A stretch of 6,298 nucleotides of DNA from Sulfurimonas sp. GTDB lineage: Bacteria > Campylobacterota > Campylobacteria > Campylobacterales > Sulfurimonadaceae. The notes below the pieces were generated by a model. That model did not search any database. It was not told the origin of the DNA and was given only the letters and a program-made list of their open reading frames with translations. The position numbers and the translations under genes are program-made. Below, piece by piece: positions 1-6,018 of the stretch; the stretch's first letter is position 1, and the number at the start of each line of letters is the position of its first letter. The DNA is taken from assembly GCA_015663215.1 (NCBI GenBank), contig DQSP01000141.1:1-6298 (forward strand), read 5' to 3'.

Positions 1-626
1 TTATCTTTTGCAGTAAGATTTTTTTCTACTACTTTTACTTCTACTACGGTTGCTGCATCATCAGTATTAGCATTTGTGTCATCTGTTTCTTCTTTTTCAT
101 CTTCAAAAGATTTAAAAAGTTCTTTAACACGACGTTCTCGATTTATAAGAGGTTCTTTATAGTCTAATATAAATGTTATTAGATAAGGAACAGAACAGAT
201 AGCATCGATGATGATGCTCTCACCACCTTCTATCTTTTTACTTATCTCAATCTCTTCTTCTTTAGTAAGTAGAGGAATCTGACCCATTTCACGAAGATAC
301 ATACGTACAGGTGAGTCAGAACGTGACCACTCTAGAAGTTCATGTTCTTTAAGGATGTCAAACTTATCAGTCTCATTATCTTCAAGCATTTTTCTCTGTG
401 CCACGCGACGTGCTTCTGCTTCTTGATCATTGAGTCTTTTAGCTTGTTCGCTAGAAGTATAAATACATTTTTTGTTTTTTGTTAGAAGTTTTAAAATATT
501 TTTTGCCTGAGCGGCAGAGGGTTGTTTTTCAAAAAGTTCTATAACAGATTCGTAAGTAACACAATCTTTACCCTTGTGGTCTTGAAAAAATGTTTCTATT
601 ACTTTGTTGAGTTCTTTTGCTGTCAT
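1..626 (-). CDS. rpoD: RNA polymerase primary sigma factor RpoD (sigma-70), N-terminal part, cut by window edge
   Basis: This is the housekeeping sigma factor, which directs RNA polymerase to most promoters. The frame is read from an ATG at 626-624 and stays open for 208 codons to the window edge, so regions 2 to 4 lie outside. Residues about 1-60 resemble sigma region 1.1 (for example CVTYESVIELF and AKNILKLLTK). Residues about 104-136 are an excellent sigma-70 region 1.2: DSPVRMYLREMGQIPLL, then TKEEEIEISKKIEGGE. From about residue 172 the chain turns acidic and low in complexity (FEDEKEETDDTNANTDD), as expected for the variable segment between regions 1.2 and 2. A GGAG at 641-638 lies 11 bases before the ATG, which is rather long spacing, but no better in-frame start is visible. 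The gene is divergent from flgF. Region 1.1 together with region 1.2 argues for the primary sigma factor and against an alternative one. Confidence 0.95.
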   Translation of the reverse strand, partial: MTAKELNKVIETFFQDHKGKDCVTYESVIELFEKQPSAAQAKNILKLLTKNKKCIYTSSEQAKRLNDQEAEARRVAQRKMLEDNETDKFDILKEHELLEWSRSDSPVRMYLREMGQIPLLTKEEEIEISKKIEGGESIIIDAICSVPYLITFILDYKEPLINRERRVKELFKSFEDEKEETDDTNANTDDAATVVEVKVVEKNLTAKD

Positions 627-668
627 ATGGAAGTATGCTCCGTGTGAGTTAAGTATTTTTAAAGGTGG

Positions 669-674
669 ATTATA
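669..674 (-). promoter_or_regulatory. Probable sigma-70-type promoter of rpoD (-10 box)
   Basis: Read on the minus strand, a perfect TATAAT occupies 674-669, preceded by TTTGGG. There is no clear -35 hexamer at the usual distance; in Campylobacterota the -35 is commonly weak or absent. Transcription would start near 662, leaving a leader of about 36 bases before the rpoD ATG at 626. Confidence 0.6.
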
Positions 675-718
675 CCCAAATTAAATTAATGAGTCCTGAA
701 ATTTATAAGAAAAAAAGA

Positions 719-735
719 TTGGAACACTCTTTGCT
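719..735 (+). promoter_or_regulatory. Sigma-54 (RpoN) type -24/-12 promoter upstream of flgF
   Basis: The sequence TTGGAAC-ACTCT-TTGCT matches the sigma-54 consensus TGGCAC-N5-TTGC(A/T) with one mismatch in the -24 block. The invariant GG (721-722) and GC (733-734) are separated by exactly 10 bases. Transcription would start about 12 bases further on, near 744-746, upstream of the flgF ribosome binding site. In Campylobacterota many rod and hook genes are driven by RpoN with the FlgS/FlgR two-component system, so the position fits. No activator site was identified. Confidence 0.82.
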
Positions 736-760
736 ATTACTCCGATATACAAAGTGAAAC

Positions 761-765
761 AAAGG
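761..765 (+). promoter_or_regulatory. Ribosome binding site that decides the flgF start
   Basis: AAAGG lies 6 bases before the ATG at 772. The upstream in-frame GTG at 754 has no Shine-Dalgarno sequence before it, and would lie only about 8-10 bases from the start site predicted for the sigma-54 promoter. This favours ATG 772. Confidence 0.75.
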
Positions 766-771
766 CAATAT

Positions 772-1596
772 ATGCAATCTGGATACTATGCTGCGGCAGC
801 TGGAATGGTTACACAGTTCAATAGACTCGACACTATCGCAAATAATTTAGCAAATGTAAATACAGTAGGCTTTAAAGAAGACAACCTTGTTGTGGGCGAC
901 TTTATGCGTATATATCAAAATAAACGCGATGATTTACCTAATGCAAACCAAACTAAAGAGGGTGCCGCGTTTATTAACCGTACTATGACAAGAGCACCAA
1001 AAATAGTAGATGCCTATACTAACCATACTGTAGGGACGATGGCGCAAACAGCAAATCCTTTAGACTTCGCTCTCTCAAATGAAGGCATATTTTTTGCGGT
1101 AAAAACACCACAAGGTGTAAGACTTACTCGCGATGGTAGCTTTACAAAAAATGATGAAGGGGTTCTTGTTACAAAACAAGGCTATGAAGTCTTAGCAGAT
1201 GAATATCTAAAGACAGGAAAAGGGAAAATTAGTTTTGCCAATCAGGATAGTGTAATTGTTTCAGATAAAAATGGTCAAATTGCTACAAATATTCCAAACA
1301 GTGCTAAGTTAACACCAAATAAAAAGTTATTAATCGCACAACCAAAAGACTTATCACTACTTAAAAAAGAGGATAATGGCTTATATGCATTTGGAGATAT
1401 AAAAAATATTACAAATGTTAAAGAGAGTGGATCTGTACAGCAAGGCTTTGTTGAAAAAAGCAATGTAAATGCTGTGAAGATGATGACACAACTGATTGAG
1501 ACAAACCGTTTAGTAGGTATGTACCAAAAAGCGATGAGCACTCAGATGGATGATATGAATAGAGATGCTATTGAAAAACTCTCTAAAAAAGCTTAA
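772..1596 (+). CDS. flgF: Flagellar basal-body rod protein FlgF (FlgG2-like)
   Basis: This is a structural protein of the flagellar rod, which crosses the periplasm and is exported by the flagellar type III apparatus. From ATG 772 the protein has 274 residues. The N-terminus carries the basal-body rod signature (SGYYAAAAGMVTQ, then LDTIANNLANVNTVGFK). The C-terminus carries the family's second conserved block (GSVQQGFVEKSNVNAV, then MMTQLIETNRLVGMYQKAMS). The middle is divergent, as usual for rod proteins. No Sec signal peptide is seen, in line with type III export. It lies 24 bp before flgG behind a sigma-54 promoter. The tandem pair resembles flgG2-flgG of Campylobacter, whose first gene is the FlgF counterpart. 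An 18-base longer start at GTG 754 is possible but has no ribosome binding site. The family is certain; FlgF rather than a second FlgG rests on gene order and divergence. Confidence 0.87.
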   Translation: MQSGYYAAAAGMVTQFNRLDTIANNLANVNTVGFKEDNLVVGDFMRIYQNKRDDLPNANQTKEGAAFINRTMTRAPKIVDAYTNHTVGTMAQTANPLDFALSNEGIFFAVKTPQGVRLTRDGSFTKNDEGVLVTKQGYEVLADEYLKTGKGKISFANQDSVIVSDKNGQIATNIPNSAKLTPNKKLLIAQPKDLSLLKKEDNGLYAFGDIKNITNVKESGSVQQGFVEKSNVNAVKMMTQLIETNRLVGMYQKAMSTQMDDMNRDAIEKLSKKA

Positions 1597-1620
1597 TATA
1601 AAAAAGGAAATTAAAATACT

Positions 1621-2409
1621 ATGATGCAATCACTCTATACCGCTTCGACGGGAATGCTAGCAATGCAAACACAGATAGACACAACGGCAAATAATATTGC
1701 CAATGTAAACACAATAGGTTTTAAAAAGTCTCGTGCAGAATTTTCAGACCTTATGTATAGTGTAATGGAATATGCAGGTACTTCTACTTCGGATGTTACA
1801 AAAAGTCCCACGGGTATTGAAGTTGGTCTGGGTGTTCGTGCAACTGCTATAAATAAAATATTTGCAGAGGGTTCACTCAAGCAAACTGATAATCAATTTG
1901 ACCTAGCCATTACAGGTAGAGGATTTTTTAAGTTTGAACTTCCTGATGGAACTGAAACTTACTCTAGAAATGGAGCACTCAAAGTCGATCAAGATGGAGT
2001 GATGGTGAACTCTGATGGTTACAAACTTATCCCTGAGATAGTTGTGCCACCTGATGCAACAAACATTAGTATAGGTACAGACGGTACTGTTACCGTGATA
2101 CAACCTGGGCAAGTTCAAGCTGCACAAATTGGTCAGATTCAAGCGACAAACTTTATAAATCCAGCAGGACTTCATGCTCTTGGTGATAACCTATATATAG
2201 AAACAGATAGTTCAGGTCAACCGATAGAAGGTATTCCTGGTATTGATGGTCTAGGTACACTTAGACAGGGTTTTGTTGAGCTTTCAAATGTTGAGTTAGT
2301 TGTAGAACTAACAGACCTTATTACAGGGCAACGCGCCTATGATTCAAACTCAAAAGTAATTACAACGAGTGATGAAATGCTTCAAACTACAAATAACCTC
2401 AAGAGATAG
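1621..2409 (+). CDS. flgG: Flagellar basal-body distal rod protein FlgG
   Basis: FlgG forms the distal rod, the drive-shaft section between the proximal rod and the hook. Its 262 residues match the family length of about 260. The N-terminus has the rod signature MMQSLYTASTGMLAMQTQID followed by TTANNIANVNTIGFK. The central part keeps FlgG-typical stretches: GIEVGLGVRA, GSLKQTDNQFDLAITGRGFF and YSRNGALKVDQDG. The C-terminus has LRQGFVELSNVELVVELTDL, ITGQRAYDSNSKVI and TSDEMLQTTNNL, ending close to the stop as in other FlgG proteins. Two ATGs stand in tandem. AAGGA at 1604-1608 lies 12 bases before the first, which is long, so the first is preferred. The signature segments of flgF (829-876) and flgG (1678-1725) agree at 39 of 48 bases, which reflects paralogy. 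It probably shares the flgF transcript. Confidence 0.97.
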   Translation: MMQSLYTASTGMLAMQTQIDTTANNIANVNTIGFKKSRAEFSDLMYSVMEYAGTSTSDVTKSPTGIEVGLGVRATAINKIFAEGSLKQTDNQFDLAITGRGFFKFELPDGTETYSRNGALKVDQDGVMVNSDGYKLIPEIVVPPDATNISIGTDGTVTVIQPGQVQAAQIGQIQATNFINPAGLHALGDNLYIETDSSGQPIEGIPGIDGLGTLRQGFVELSNVELVVELTDLITGQRAYDSNSKVITTSDEMLQTTNNLKR

Positions 2410-2423
2410 TAACACTTTAAAAT

Positions 2424-2451
2424 AGGCTTGATACTTTTTAATATCAAGTCT
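2424..2451 (+). terminator. Hairpin after flgG, probable terminator
   Basis: The arms 2424-2433 and 2442-2451 pair over 10 bp with one G-U pair, around an 8-base loop. The core CTTGATA/TATCAAG is perfect. It begins 15 bases after the flgG stop. The sequence downstream is only moderately T-rich (GATTTATCCTCTTC), so termination may be partial. It separates the flagellar pair from the leuD promoter. Confidence 0.5.
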
Positions 2452-2500
2452 GATTTATCCTCTTCAAAACAGTTTCATAAAACTCAAATAAAAAATAAGC

Positions 2501-2506
2501 TATAAT
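2501..2506 (+). promoter_or_regulatory. Probable sigma-70-type promoter for the leuD operon (-10 box)
   Basis: A perfect TATAAT (context AAGCTATAATCACG) lies 34 bases before the leuD ATG. The upstream DNA is A/T-rich without a recognisable -35, as is common in Campylobacterota. Transcription would start near 2513. I see no leader peptide, T-box or other attenuator in the short leader. Confidence 0.6.
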
Positions 2507-2540
2507 CACGAAATTATTTAATAAAAGATATTAGGATTTT

Positions 2541-3059
2541 ATGATGAGCAATGCAAACATAAACGGTAAAGTTTGGACATTTGGTAAAGATATAGATACA
2601 GACATAATAATCGCGGCAAGATACTTAAATACTTCAGTACCAGAAGAATTAGCAAAACATATTATGGAAGATTCTGATCCAGAATTTGTAAACAAAATAA
2701 GCAAAGGTGACTTAATAGTCGCTGGTGAAAACTTTGGTTGTGGCAGTAGCCGCGAACATGCACCAATAGCACTTAAGGCTGCTGGAATAGCTGCTATTAT
2801 CGCTCCTACATTTGCAAGAATTTTTTATAGAAATGCATTTAATATGGGTCTTCCTATATTTGAACTTCAAGAGAGTGCTGAGATAAACGAAGGTGATGAT
2901 GTGACAGTAAATATGAATGCTGGGACAGTTACAAACAATACTACAAATAAAACATATAACTTCACACCAATTCCTGCATTTATGCAAGAGTTAATCGATG
3001 CAGGCGGCTTAATGAACTTTGCAGCGAATGAAATAAAGGAAAGAAATGAAAAAGTATAA
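2541..3059 (+). CDS. leuD: 3-isopropylmalate dehydratase small subunit LeuD
   Basis: LeuD pairs with LeuC, the iron-sulfur large subunit, to isomerise 2-isopropylmalate to 3-isopropylmalate in cytosolic leucine synthesis. At 172 residues it is of the short LeuD type (the Escherichia coli protein is about 200). The N-terminal [20 protein letters not shown] is typical. The active-site loop [16 protein letters not shown] spans residues about 62-77, followed by [20 protein letters not shown] at 87-105, which is strongly diagnostic. There are two tandem ATGs. AGGA at 2533-2536 is 4 bases before the first and 7 before the second (2544), so the true start may be the second. No leuC is adjacent in this window. 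Homoaconitase-type small subunits are related, but the tight coupling to leuB supports LeuD. Confidence 0.95.
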   Translation: MMSNANINGKVWTFGKDIDTDIIIAARYLNTSVPEELAKHIMEDSDPEFVNKISKGDLIVAGENFGCGSSREHAPIALKAAGIAAIIAPTFARIFYRNAFNMGLPIFELQESAEINEGDDVTVNMNAGTVTNNTTNKTYNFTPIPAFMQELIDAGGLMNFAANEIKERNEKV

Positions 3060-4113
3060 AATTACACTTATAAAAGGTGATGGAATAGGACCTGAGATAA
3101 TTGATGAAGCAGTAAAGGTTCTTGATGCAGTTGCCTCATGTTCTGGTTTTCACTTCTCGTATGATGAGGCACTTATGGGTGGAATCGCTTATGACGTAAC
3201 AGGTGATCCTCTTCCTCAAGAGACTATTCAAATGTCTTTAAGCTCTGATGCTGTTCTTTTTGGAGCTATCGGTGGACCTGAGTGGGATTCACTTCCTCGT
3301 GAGAAACGCCCAGAGAGTGGACTCCTTCGTTTTAGAAAAGAGCTTGGTGTATATGCTAATCTTCGTCCAGCTGTTGTGTATGATGAACTCATAAATGCAT
3401 CTTCATTAAAGCCTGAGATTATTAAGGGTGTTGATATCATGGTTGTACGTGAGCTAATTGGTGGTATCTACTTTGGTGAACCTAAGGGACGTAGTGAAGA
3501 TAAAGGGTGGAACACTATGGTTTACACTCGTTCAGAGATAGTTCGCATAGCACACCAAGCTTTCAGAATTGCACAAAAACGTGAAAAACGAGTTTGTTCT
3601 ATAGATAAAGCAAATGTACTTGATGTTTCTCAGCTTTGGAGAGATGTAGTTACTGAGGTAAGTGCAGAGTATCCAGATGTTGAGCTTACACATATGTATG
3701 TTGACAACGCGGCAATGCAACTCGTACTTAATCCAAAACAGTTTGATGTAATGTTAACTGGAAATATTTTCGGTGATATTTTGAGTGATGAAGCTTCTAT
3801 GCTTTGTGGTTCTATCGGTCTTTTACCATCAGCATCAGTTGGTGAAAAGATAGGTGTTTATGAGCCTATTCATGGTTCTGCACCAGATATCGCAGGTCAA
3901 GGTATAGCGAATCCTATCGCTACTATTGCTTCTGCATCAATGATGCTTCGTTATGCACTTGGTGAGATTGAAGCTGCTGAAAAAATAGATAAAGCTATCA
4001 AAAAAGTATTGAGTGAAGGTTATAGAACTGGAGACTTAGCACAATATGATGCTAAAGAAGTATGTTCAACTAGCGAGATAGGTTCTATCATCGCAAATTA
4101 TATAGAGAGATAA
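3046..4113 (+). CDS. leuB: 3-isopropylmalate dehydrogenase LeuB
   Basis: LeuB oxidises and decarboxylates 3-isopropylmalate with NAD+, giving the 2-oxo acid that is transaminated to leucine. The 355 residues match the family length. Visible elements are GDGIGPE (11-17), [20 protein letters not shown] (90-109) with substrate-binding Arg97 and Arg107, and [15 protein letters not shown] (134-148) with Arg135 and Tyr142. Also present are Lys188, the metal-binding Asp220, Asp244 and Asp248, and HGSAPDIAG (276-284). Asp281-Ile282 in that last loop is the NAD+ signature; NADP+ isocitrate dehydrogenases have Lys-Tyr there. Residue roles are assigned by alignment from memory with the Thermus enzyme. 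The ATG overlaps the leuD end by 14 bases, with AAAGGA 5 bases upstream, so translation is probably coupled. Confidence 0.97.
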   Translation: MKKYKITLIKGDGIGPEIIDEAVKVLDAVASCSGFHFSYDEALMGGIAYDVTGDPLPQETIQMSLSSDAVLFGAIGGPEWDSLPREKRPESGLLRFRKELGVYANLRPAVVYDELINASSLKPEIIKGVDIMVVRELIGGIYFGEPKGRSEDKGWNTMVYTRSEIVRIAHQAFRIAQKREKRVCSIDKANVLDVSQLWRDVVTEVSAEYPDVELTHMYVDNAAMQLVLNPKQFDVMLTGNIFGDILSDEASMLCGSIGLLPSASVGEKIGVYEPIHGSAPDIAGQGIANPIATIASASMMLRYALGEIEAAEKIDKAIKKVLSEGYRTGDLAQYDAKEVCSTSEIGSIIANYIER

Positions 4114-4123
4114 TACAAAAAGT

Positions 4124-4372
4124 ATGAAAACACTCACTTTAGCAAATATCTATGAACTTCAAGGTCTTAAAGAAGAAGCATTAGATATTTATAAAGATGT
4201 GTTAAAAAAAGATCCTAACAATAGTGATGCTAAAATCGCTATTAGAAGACTCTCAGGTATGCGTAAAAAGTTTTTAAATGTAAATCAAGAGATGAAAGAT
4301 TACTTTTTAAAAATGGAAAATGAAGTAGAGTTTAACGAGTTTGAAAGGTGGTTATTAAAAGCATGGAACTAA
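4124..4372 (+). CDS. Small protein with one tetratricopeptide (TPR) repeat, function unknown
   Basis: An 82-residue protein. Residues about 5-33 fit one TPR unit: LANIYELQGLKEEALDIYK then DVLKKDPNN, with Tyr10, Gly14, Ala19, Tyr23 and Pro31 at consensus places. A basic helix follows (IRRLSGMRKKF), then an acidic segment ending in the aromatic tail FERWLLKAWN. There is no signal peptide or membrane segment, so it is probably cytosolic and binds another protein. It lies 10 bp after leuB with only a weak ribosome binding site, and its end overlaps the CiaD-like gene by 10 bases. That overlap suggests the two are made together and may be partners, which is inference. A single repeat is too short for a normal TPR superhelix, so it may oligomerise or pair with another protein. 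Confidence 0.82.
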   Translation: MKTLTLANIYELQGLKEEALDIYKDVLKKDPNNSDAKIAIRRLSGMRKKFLNVNQEMKDYFLKMENEVEFNEFERWLLKAWN

Positions 4373-4695
4373 AAGATGTAATACTCTCAACACTAGCAGA
4401 GATGGAAGATACTAATGGCGAGCAACAAGAAACACCAGCACAAACAGCTACTAAAGAAGAGTTTTTTGAAGCTTCGCCACAAGAAGAGCAAGCTTACGAG
4501 AAACCTTCAAATAATACTCAAAGTGAATTAATGTACCTAAACTCTATCAGAGAAAGACTATTAGTCCTTTTTGAGGGTTTTCAGGCACCAAACAACTCAA
4601 ATATAGAAGCAAAAGTTGATATGACACTGAATTTTTTAGAGTATACCTTAGCAACTATTGACTCTAGAGTACAAAAGTTAGAGAAAGGCGAGTAG
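4363..4695 (+). CDS. CiaD-like domain protein, function unknown
   Basis: A 110-residue acidic protein from ATG 4363. A GTG at 4348 would add five residues but itself lies inside the GGTGG that probably serves as ribosome binding site (4347-4351, 11 bases before the ATG). Residues about 1-15 form a short helix (MELKDVILSTLAEME). Residues 16-56 are rich in Glu, Gln, Thr and Ala and look disordered. Residues 57-108 form the conserved part: LNSIRERLLVLFEGFQ, then VDMTLNFLEYTLATIDSRVQ. This closely resembles what I remember of the C-terminus of Campylobacter jejuni CiaD (Cj0788: a RERILVLFEGL-like motif and NLTINFLEFLLANIEDRLK). CiaD is a secreted effector that affects host-cell signalling. Cj0788 also lies close to purU, as here. 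In this apparently environmental organism the role is unknown. The match is from memory, not computed. Confidence 0.75.
   Translation: MELKDVILSTLAEMEDTNGEQQETPAQTATKEEFFEASPQEEQAYEKPSNNTQSELMYLNSIRERLLVLFEGFQAPNNSNIEAKVDMTLNFLEYTLATIDSRVQKLEKGE
4684..4688 (+). promoter_or_regulatory. Ribosome binding site for the TTG start of purU
   Basis: AAAGG lies 8 bases before the TTG at 4697, inside the last codons of the CiaD-like gene. No ATG or GTG nearby keeps the complete ACT domain: the first in-frame candidates fall after its first strand. This supports the TTG start. Confidence 0.65.
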
Positions 4696-4696
4696 T

Positions 4697-5533
4697 TTGA
4701 ATCAGTACAGAGTTTTAATTGATGCAAATGATGAAAAAGGCCTTGTGCATAAGGTATCGAGTATATTTTATAAGTATGATTTAAATATCCTTTCAAATAG
4801 CGAGTTCGTTGATAAAGAGAGTAATAAGTTTTTTATGCGCTCTGTAGTAGAAGGTGCTGTAAATAAAAAAGATTTAACAGATGCTATAAATGCGGTTCTT
4901 CCAAAAGAGTCTAGTGTTAAAGTTATCGAGCCAAAGAAGAAAAATATAATCATCATGGCAACAAAAGAGTTACATGCACTTGGTGATATACTCATTCGCC
5001 ATGAGGCAGGGGAGCTTGAAGCAAACATACTAGCAGTAGTATCTAACTATGATAAACTAGAATCACTTGTAGGTAAGTTTGATATACCTTATGTGACTAT
5101 ATCTCATGTTGACCTAGAACGTGAAGTACATGAGAAACAGATAATTGAGTGTATAAACTCTTATGAAAATGTTGATTATATTGTACTTGCGAAATATATG
5201 CGTATTTTAACTCCTGCATTTGTAGAAATATTTTCTGATAAAATCATCAACATACATCACTCATTTTTACCTGCATTTATAGGGGCAAATCCATATAAAC
5301 AGGCATATGACAGAGGTGTAAAGATAATCGGTGCAACAGCACACTTTGTAAACAACAATCTTGATGAGGGTCCAATCATCGCCCAAGAAGTGATACATGT
5401 TAACCATGCTTACAGTTGGAAAGATATGCAACGTTCTGGAAAAGATGTAGAAAAAGTGGTGCTTTCACGTGCTTTAAAGTTAGCACTTGAAGATCGTATT
5501 TTTGTGTACGAAAACAAAACAGTAATTTTTTAA
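4697..5533 (+). CDS. purU: Formyltetrahydrofolate deformylase PurU
   Basis: PurU hydrolyses 10-formyltetrahydrofolate to tetrahydrofolate and formate in the cytosol, balancing one-carbon folates and supplying formate. The length of 278 matches E. coli (280). Residues about 4-75 are an N-terminal ACT regulatory domain (DEKGLVHKVSSIFYKYDLNI, then SEFVDKESNKFFMR). Residues about 83-278 are the formyltransferase fold. The catalytic block KIINIHHSFLPAFIGANPY (182-200) supplies Asn185 and His187, and NNNLDEGPII (219-228) supplies Asp223, completing the Asn-His-Asp triad. IIGATAHFVN and SGKDVEKVVLSRAL are also PurU-typical. The ACT domain and the HHSFLPAFIGA form distinguish it from PurN. The start codon is TTG, one base after the preceding stop. 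In E. coli the enzyme responds to methionine and glycine; whether this one does cannot be seen. Confidence 0.97.
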   Translation: MNQYRVLIDANDEKGLVHKVSSIFYKYDLNILSNSEFVDKESNKFFMRSVVEGAVNKKDLTDAINAVLPKESSVKVIEPKKKNIIIMATKELHALGDILIRHEAGELEANILAVVSNYDKLESLVGKFDIPYVTISHVDLEREVHEKQIIECINSYENVDYIVLAKYMRILTPAFVEIFSDKIINIHHSFLPAFIGANPYKQAYDRGVKIIGATAHFVNNNLDEGPIIAQEVIHVNHAYSWKDMQRSGKDVEKVVLSRALKLALEDRIFVYENKTVIF

Positions 5534-5545
5534 AGAGGTGCTTAT

Positions 5546-6016
5546 ATGAGTTTTAATGTAGTTTTAGTAAATCCACAGATTCCAAACAATACTGGTGCAA
5601 TAGGGCGTTTATGTGTAAACGCAGGGGCATCATTGCATCTTATCAAGCCTATCGGTTTTGACATAGATGAGAAAGCAGTTCGTCGTGCTGGTCTTGATTA
5701 TTGGGACAAACTAGATTTACATGTGTGGGAGTCTATCGATGAATTCTTCTCTGCAAATAATATTGGTGAAAATGCACACTTTGCAACTACTAAAACAGAT
5801 AGACCATATTTTGAAACTGACTTTAAAGATGGAGATTTCATCATCTTTGGTAGTGAAACAAAGGGGATTCCTGAAGATATATTAAATTCTTACAAAGATA
5901 GAAATATCACGATCCCTATGACTGCCGAGGGACGAAGCTTAAACCTTGCTATAAGTACAGGTATAATTCTTTATGATGCTATAAGACAAACATATAGCAG
6001 TTTTGATAAGGCTTAA
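5546..6016 (+). CDS. trmL: tRNA (cytidine(34)-2'-O)-methyltransferase TrmL (SPOUT family)
   Basis: TrmL uses S-adenosylmethionine to methylate the ribose 2'-OH of the wobble base (C34 or U34) of leucine tRNAs in E. coli. The length of 156 matches E. coli TrmL/YibK (157), a minimal SPOUT protein without an added RNA-binding domain. The three SPOUT motifs are visible. Motif 1 is VNPQIPNNTGAIGRLCVNAG (8-27). Motif 2 is FIIFGSETKGIPEDIL (98-113). Motif 3 is ITIPMTAEGRSLNLAISTGI (121-140), part of the trefoil-knot cofactor site. RRAGLDYWD (46-54) is also typical of TrmL. The start has a strong ribosome binding site, AGAGGTG at 5534-5540, 5 bases before the ATG. The gene is 12 bp after purU. Other TrmH-family members are usually longer, so TrmL is the best call. 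Confidence 0.95.
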   Translation: MSFNVVLVNPQIPNNTGAIGRLCVNAGASLHLIKPIGFDIDEKAVRRAGLDYWDKLDLHVWESIDEFFSANNIGENAHFATTKTDRPYFETDFKDGDFIIFGSETKGIPEDILNSYKDRNITIPMTAEGRSLNLAISTGIILYDAIRQTYSSFDKA

Positions 6017-6018
6017 TC

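Noticed and set aside
627..771. Possible riboswitch or small RNA in the divergent region
   Set aside because: Once both promoters are placed, the leaders are only about 26-36 bases long and show no stable stem. Nothing remains to explain.
1275..1541. Minus-strand open frame inside flgF
   Set aside because: It is antisense to a well-conserved rod protein, has no recognisable domain and is explained as a shadow of the coding strand. The same holds for the frames at 1635-1880 and 1903-2175 inside flgG.
829..1725. Near-repeat between 829-876 and 1678-1725 (39 of 48 bases equal)
   Set aside because: It encodes the shared rod-protein signature of the FlgF and FlgG paralogues, so it is homology and not a mobile or regulatory repeat.
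2712..2987. Minus-strand Cys-rich open frame inside leuD
   Set aside because: The many cysteines arise from antisense reading of Ala, Gly and Asn codons in leuD. No metal-binding motif or start signal supports it.
3228..3720. Two minus-strand open frames inside leuB
   Set aside because: Both lie within strongly conserved LeuB motifs and show no ribosome binding site or family resemblance.
4581..5028. Minus-strand frames across the CiaD-like/purU junction
   Set aside because: They overlap well-supported genes and have no domain features. The hydrophobic look of one is the antisense of Lys- and Glu-rich codons.
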